Assembly: GCA_023430045.1 (NCBI GenBank)
Contig: JAEZCF010000147.1
Span: 1-9,760 of the forward strand
DNA length: 9,760 nucleotides
DNA from: Pseudomonadota bacterium
Lineage (GTDB): Bacteria > Pseudomonadota > Gammaproteobacteria > Xanthomonadales > Xanthomonadaceae
Reading direction: 5' to 3'
Shown here: piece by piece, positions 8,912 through 9,760 of the stretch
Position numbering within the stretch: position 1 is the first letter of the stretch
How the letters are laid out: each line of letters begins with the position of its first letter
Program-made: the position numbers and the translations under genes
Notes under the pieces: generated by a model
Database searches by the model: none
The model's input: only the letters and a program-made list of their open reading frames with translations
What the model was told of the DNA's origin: nothing

Positions 8912-8964
8912 TCTGGAATTAAGCCGTGCCGCGCAGCGGCCTCGGCGTGAATGAATTGTTAGCC
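8908..8964 (-). other. Integron attC recombination site (aadA-like, degenerate outer R' core)
   Basis: Read on the minus strand, the site opens with GGCTAACAATTCATTCA (R'' core, with one mismatch to RYYYAAC), runs through GCCGAGGCCGC and GCGGCACGGC, and ends in TTAATTC. This closely follows the layout of the 60-base element of the aadA cassette family as I remember it. On the plus strand the foldback is 8923-8926 with 8943-8946 and 8928-8932 with 8936-8940, around a GCA loop, with an unpaired base between the two stem blocks as expected of attC sites. The TAA stop of the neighbouring gene is inside the R'' core, a common cassette arrangement. The far side departs from the family: where GTTAGGC or similar is expected, the minus strand reads TCTGGTC. 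The site may be eroded, or its outer bases may come from a non-standard recombination partner. Confidence 0.8.
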
Positions 8965-9663
8965 TTCAGGTTTCTCAGCTTCACGCATCTTGCTCAACTC
9001 TGTTCTGTCACGCTTGGTCCTATCTTGTATCCTTTTTGCGCTGAGCATTGCTGCCATGGCAACAGCCGTGGCTAGCAGAACAGTGAAAGTTGGTGCCAGC
9101 ACTTCAAATGCATTACCCAAAATGGATGTTGATGGCTTGTCTAAGATTCGAGAGAAGACGGTCATCATTGTGACCATTGCAGCGGTCATACCCAATATGG
9201 CGCTCATCCTTGATGCCATGCGACTACGGTAATCGCTCTCTGCGGCCTTGAGTTCGAGTCTTAGGCTGTGCATTTCAACTTGGGCGCGAGGTGGAGTTAC
9301 GAAATGCGCCAATGTCTCACAGTATTTCTGCTTTGTATCAGATGAAATAAAGCTCGAATCCATTATTTCCTTTATTAGCTCTTCGGCGATCTGCCTTGGC
9401 CTGTAAGTGTCCTCGCGGCTAACATTGTAGCGACGGGCAGTTGCATTAAGCAGCGAGTCCAAAACCTGCTCAGAAGGGATGTGGCCTTCCGATATGCCAG
9501 GACGAAGGGCATACACAACTTCTCGGTTTACGGCTTCGATCTTCTGAGCGTACTCGCGATTGTCCCTTTTGGAGAAGAGATAACGCGTCACGAGTGTCAC
9601 GAAGAGGCCGCTGAGAATTCCGCCTCCGATGCCAACGACCCAAGGATTGGTTAGAAGATCCAT
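8959..9663 (-). CDS. Integron-cassette membrane protein of unknown function, 234 residues
   Basis: I cannot name a family for this protein. One membrane segment lies at the N-terminus (about residues 8-29, starting NPWVVGIGGGILSG), followed by a basic SKRDNR stretch. A soluble, helical, charged middle (about 31-150) comes next, with a motif-like RPGISEGHIPS at 54-64. Two further membrane segments lie at about 153-173 and 185-207, and the tail is short and strongly basic, then charged (KRIQDRTKRDRTE). There is no cleavable signal peptide and no visible catalytic motif. The ATG at 9663 gives a plausible natural N-terminus, but only G bases lie beyond it (proline codons in frame), so an earlier start cannot be excluded. 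The TAA overlaps the attC R'' core. Third positions are much less GC-rich than in ndvB. Small multi-span cassette proteins may be stress or phage-defence factors, but nothing here shows that. Confidence 0.75.
   Translation of the reverse strand: MDLLTNPWVVGIGGGILSGLFVTLVTRYLFSKRDNREYAQKIEAVNREVVYALRPGISEGHIPSEQVLDSLLNATARRYNVSREDTYRPRQIAEELIKEIMDSSFISSDTKQKYCETLAHFVTPPRAQVEMHSLRLELKAAESDYRSRMASRMSAILGMTAAMVTMMTVFSRILDKPSTSILGNAFEVLAPTFTVLLATAVAMAAMLSAKRIQDRTKRDRTELSKMREAEKPEG

Positions 9664-9760
<97 letters not shown>

Larger units (their letters stand above)
8908..9663 (-). mobile_element. Integron gene cassette (one ORF plus attC), upstream end lost
   Basis: A single minus-strand gene is followed at once by an attC-like site, which is the structure of a mobile integron cassette. 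Sampled lines of the gene have about 43-50% GC, against about 70% in a sampled line of ndvB, which supports foreign origin. Its attC end faces the ndvB locus, so any integrase gene and attI, or further cassettes, would lie beyond the right end of the window. The upstream cassette boundary, promoter and ribosome binding site are replaced by the terminal G run. It could be the last cassette of a chromosomal array, a cassette in a cluster without integrase, or a lone cassette at a secondary site. Confidence 0.7.

Noticed and set aside
8922..8946. The GC-rich foldback as a transcription terminator of the cassette gene
   Set aside because: No T-run follows it in the gene's direction, and the flanking sequence matches an attC layout. 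It might still weaken transcription, but that is secondary.
8729..8950. 73-codon plus-strand frame downstream of ndvB
   Set aside because: It has no ribosome binding site or coupling, overlaps the other short frames, runs through the attC foldback and has an unlikely composition.
8990..9232. 80-codon plus-strand hydrophobic frame antisense to the cassette gene
   Set aside because: Its hydrophobic stretches lie opposite the membrane-segment codons of the minus-strand gene. The minus-strand gene is longer, ends inside an attC and has the better protein features.

Overview
The window looks like a contig end from a high-GC gammaproteobacterium. My best guess is the Xanthomonadaceae (Xanthomonas, Stenotrophomonas or Pseudoxanthomonas type). 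That guess rests on overall GC, codon use and the presence of a full-size NdvB-type glucan synthase; no marker gene here settles it.

About 87% of the window (positions 3-8477) is one plus-strand reading frame. It encodes a cyclic beta-1,2-glucan synthase (NdvB/ChvB/Cgs family): an inner-membrane glycosyltransferase (GT84) fused to a glycoamylase-like domain and a C-terminal GH94 phosphorylase-like part. The gene enters from the left edge, so its true start is not in the window. No frameshift or internal stop is seen. An 81-codon gene of unknown function overlaps its stop codon (ATGA) and probably belongs to the same operon. A 34-codon frame follows through a TGATG overlap and is much less certain.

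Positions 8824-8911 hold no convincing gene, only a small imperfect inverted repeat. Base composition then changes abruptly. The stretch 8959-9663 carries a minus-strand gene of about half GC, against roughly 70% in a sampled line of the glucan synthase. It encodes a 234-residue protein with three predicted membrane segments and no family I can name. Its TAA stop lies inside a sequence that closely resembles an integron attC site of the aadA type (about 8908-8964, minus-strand orientation). The gene is therefore best read as an integron gene cassette whose distal end abuts the ndvB locus. The outer R' core of the attC is not canonical, which suggests an eroded site, the last cassette of an array, or insertion at a secondary site. 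No integrase or attI is visible.

The last 97 bases (9664-9760) are pure G and begin directly after the cassette gene's start codon. This is almost certainly a sequencing or assembly artefact. It hides the promoter, the ribosome binding site and the upstream cassette boundary.

The candidate for something undescribed is the cassette gene with its attC. The glucan synthase is a known kind of gene.
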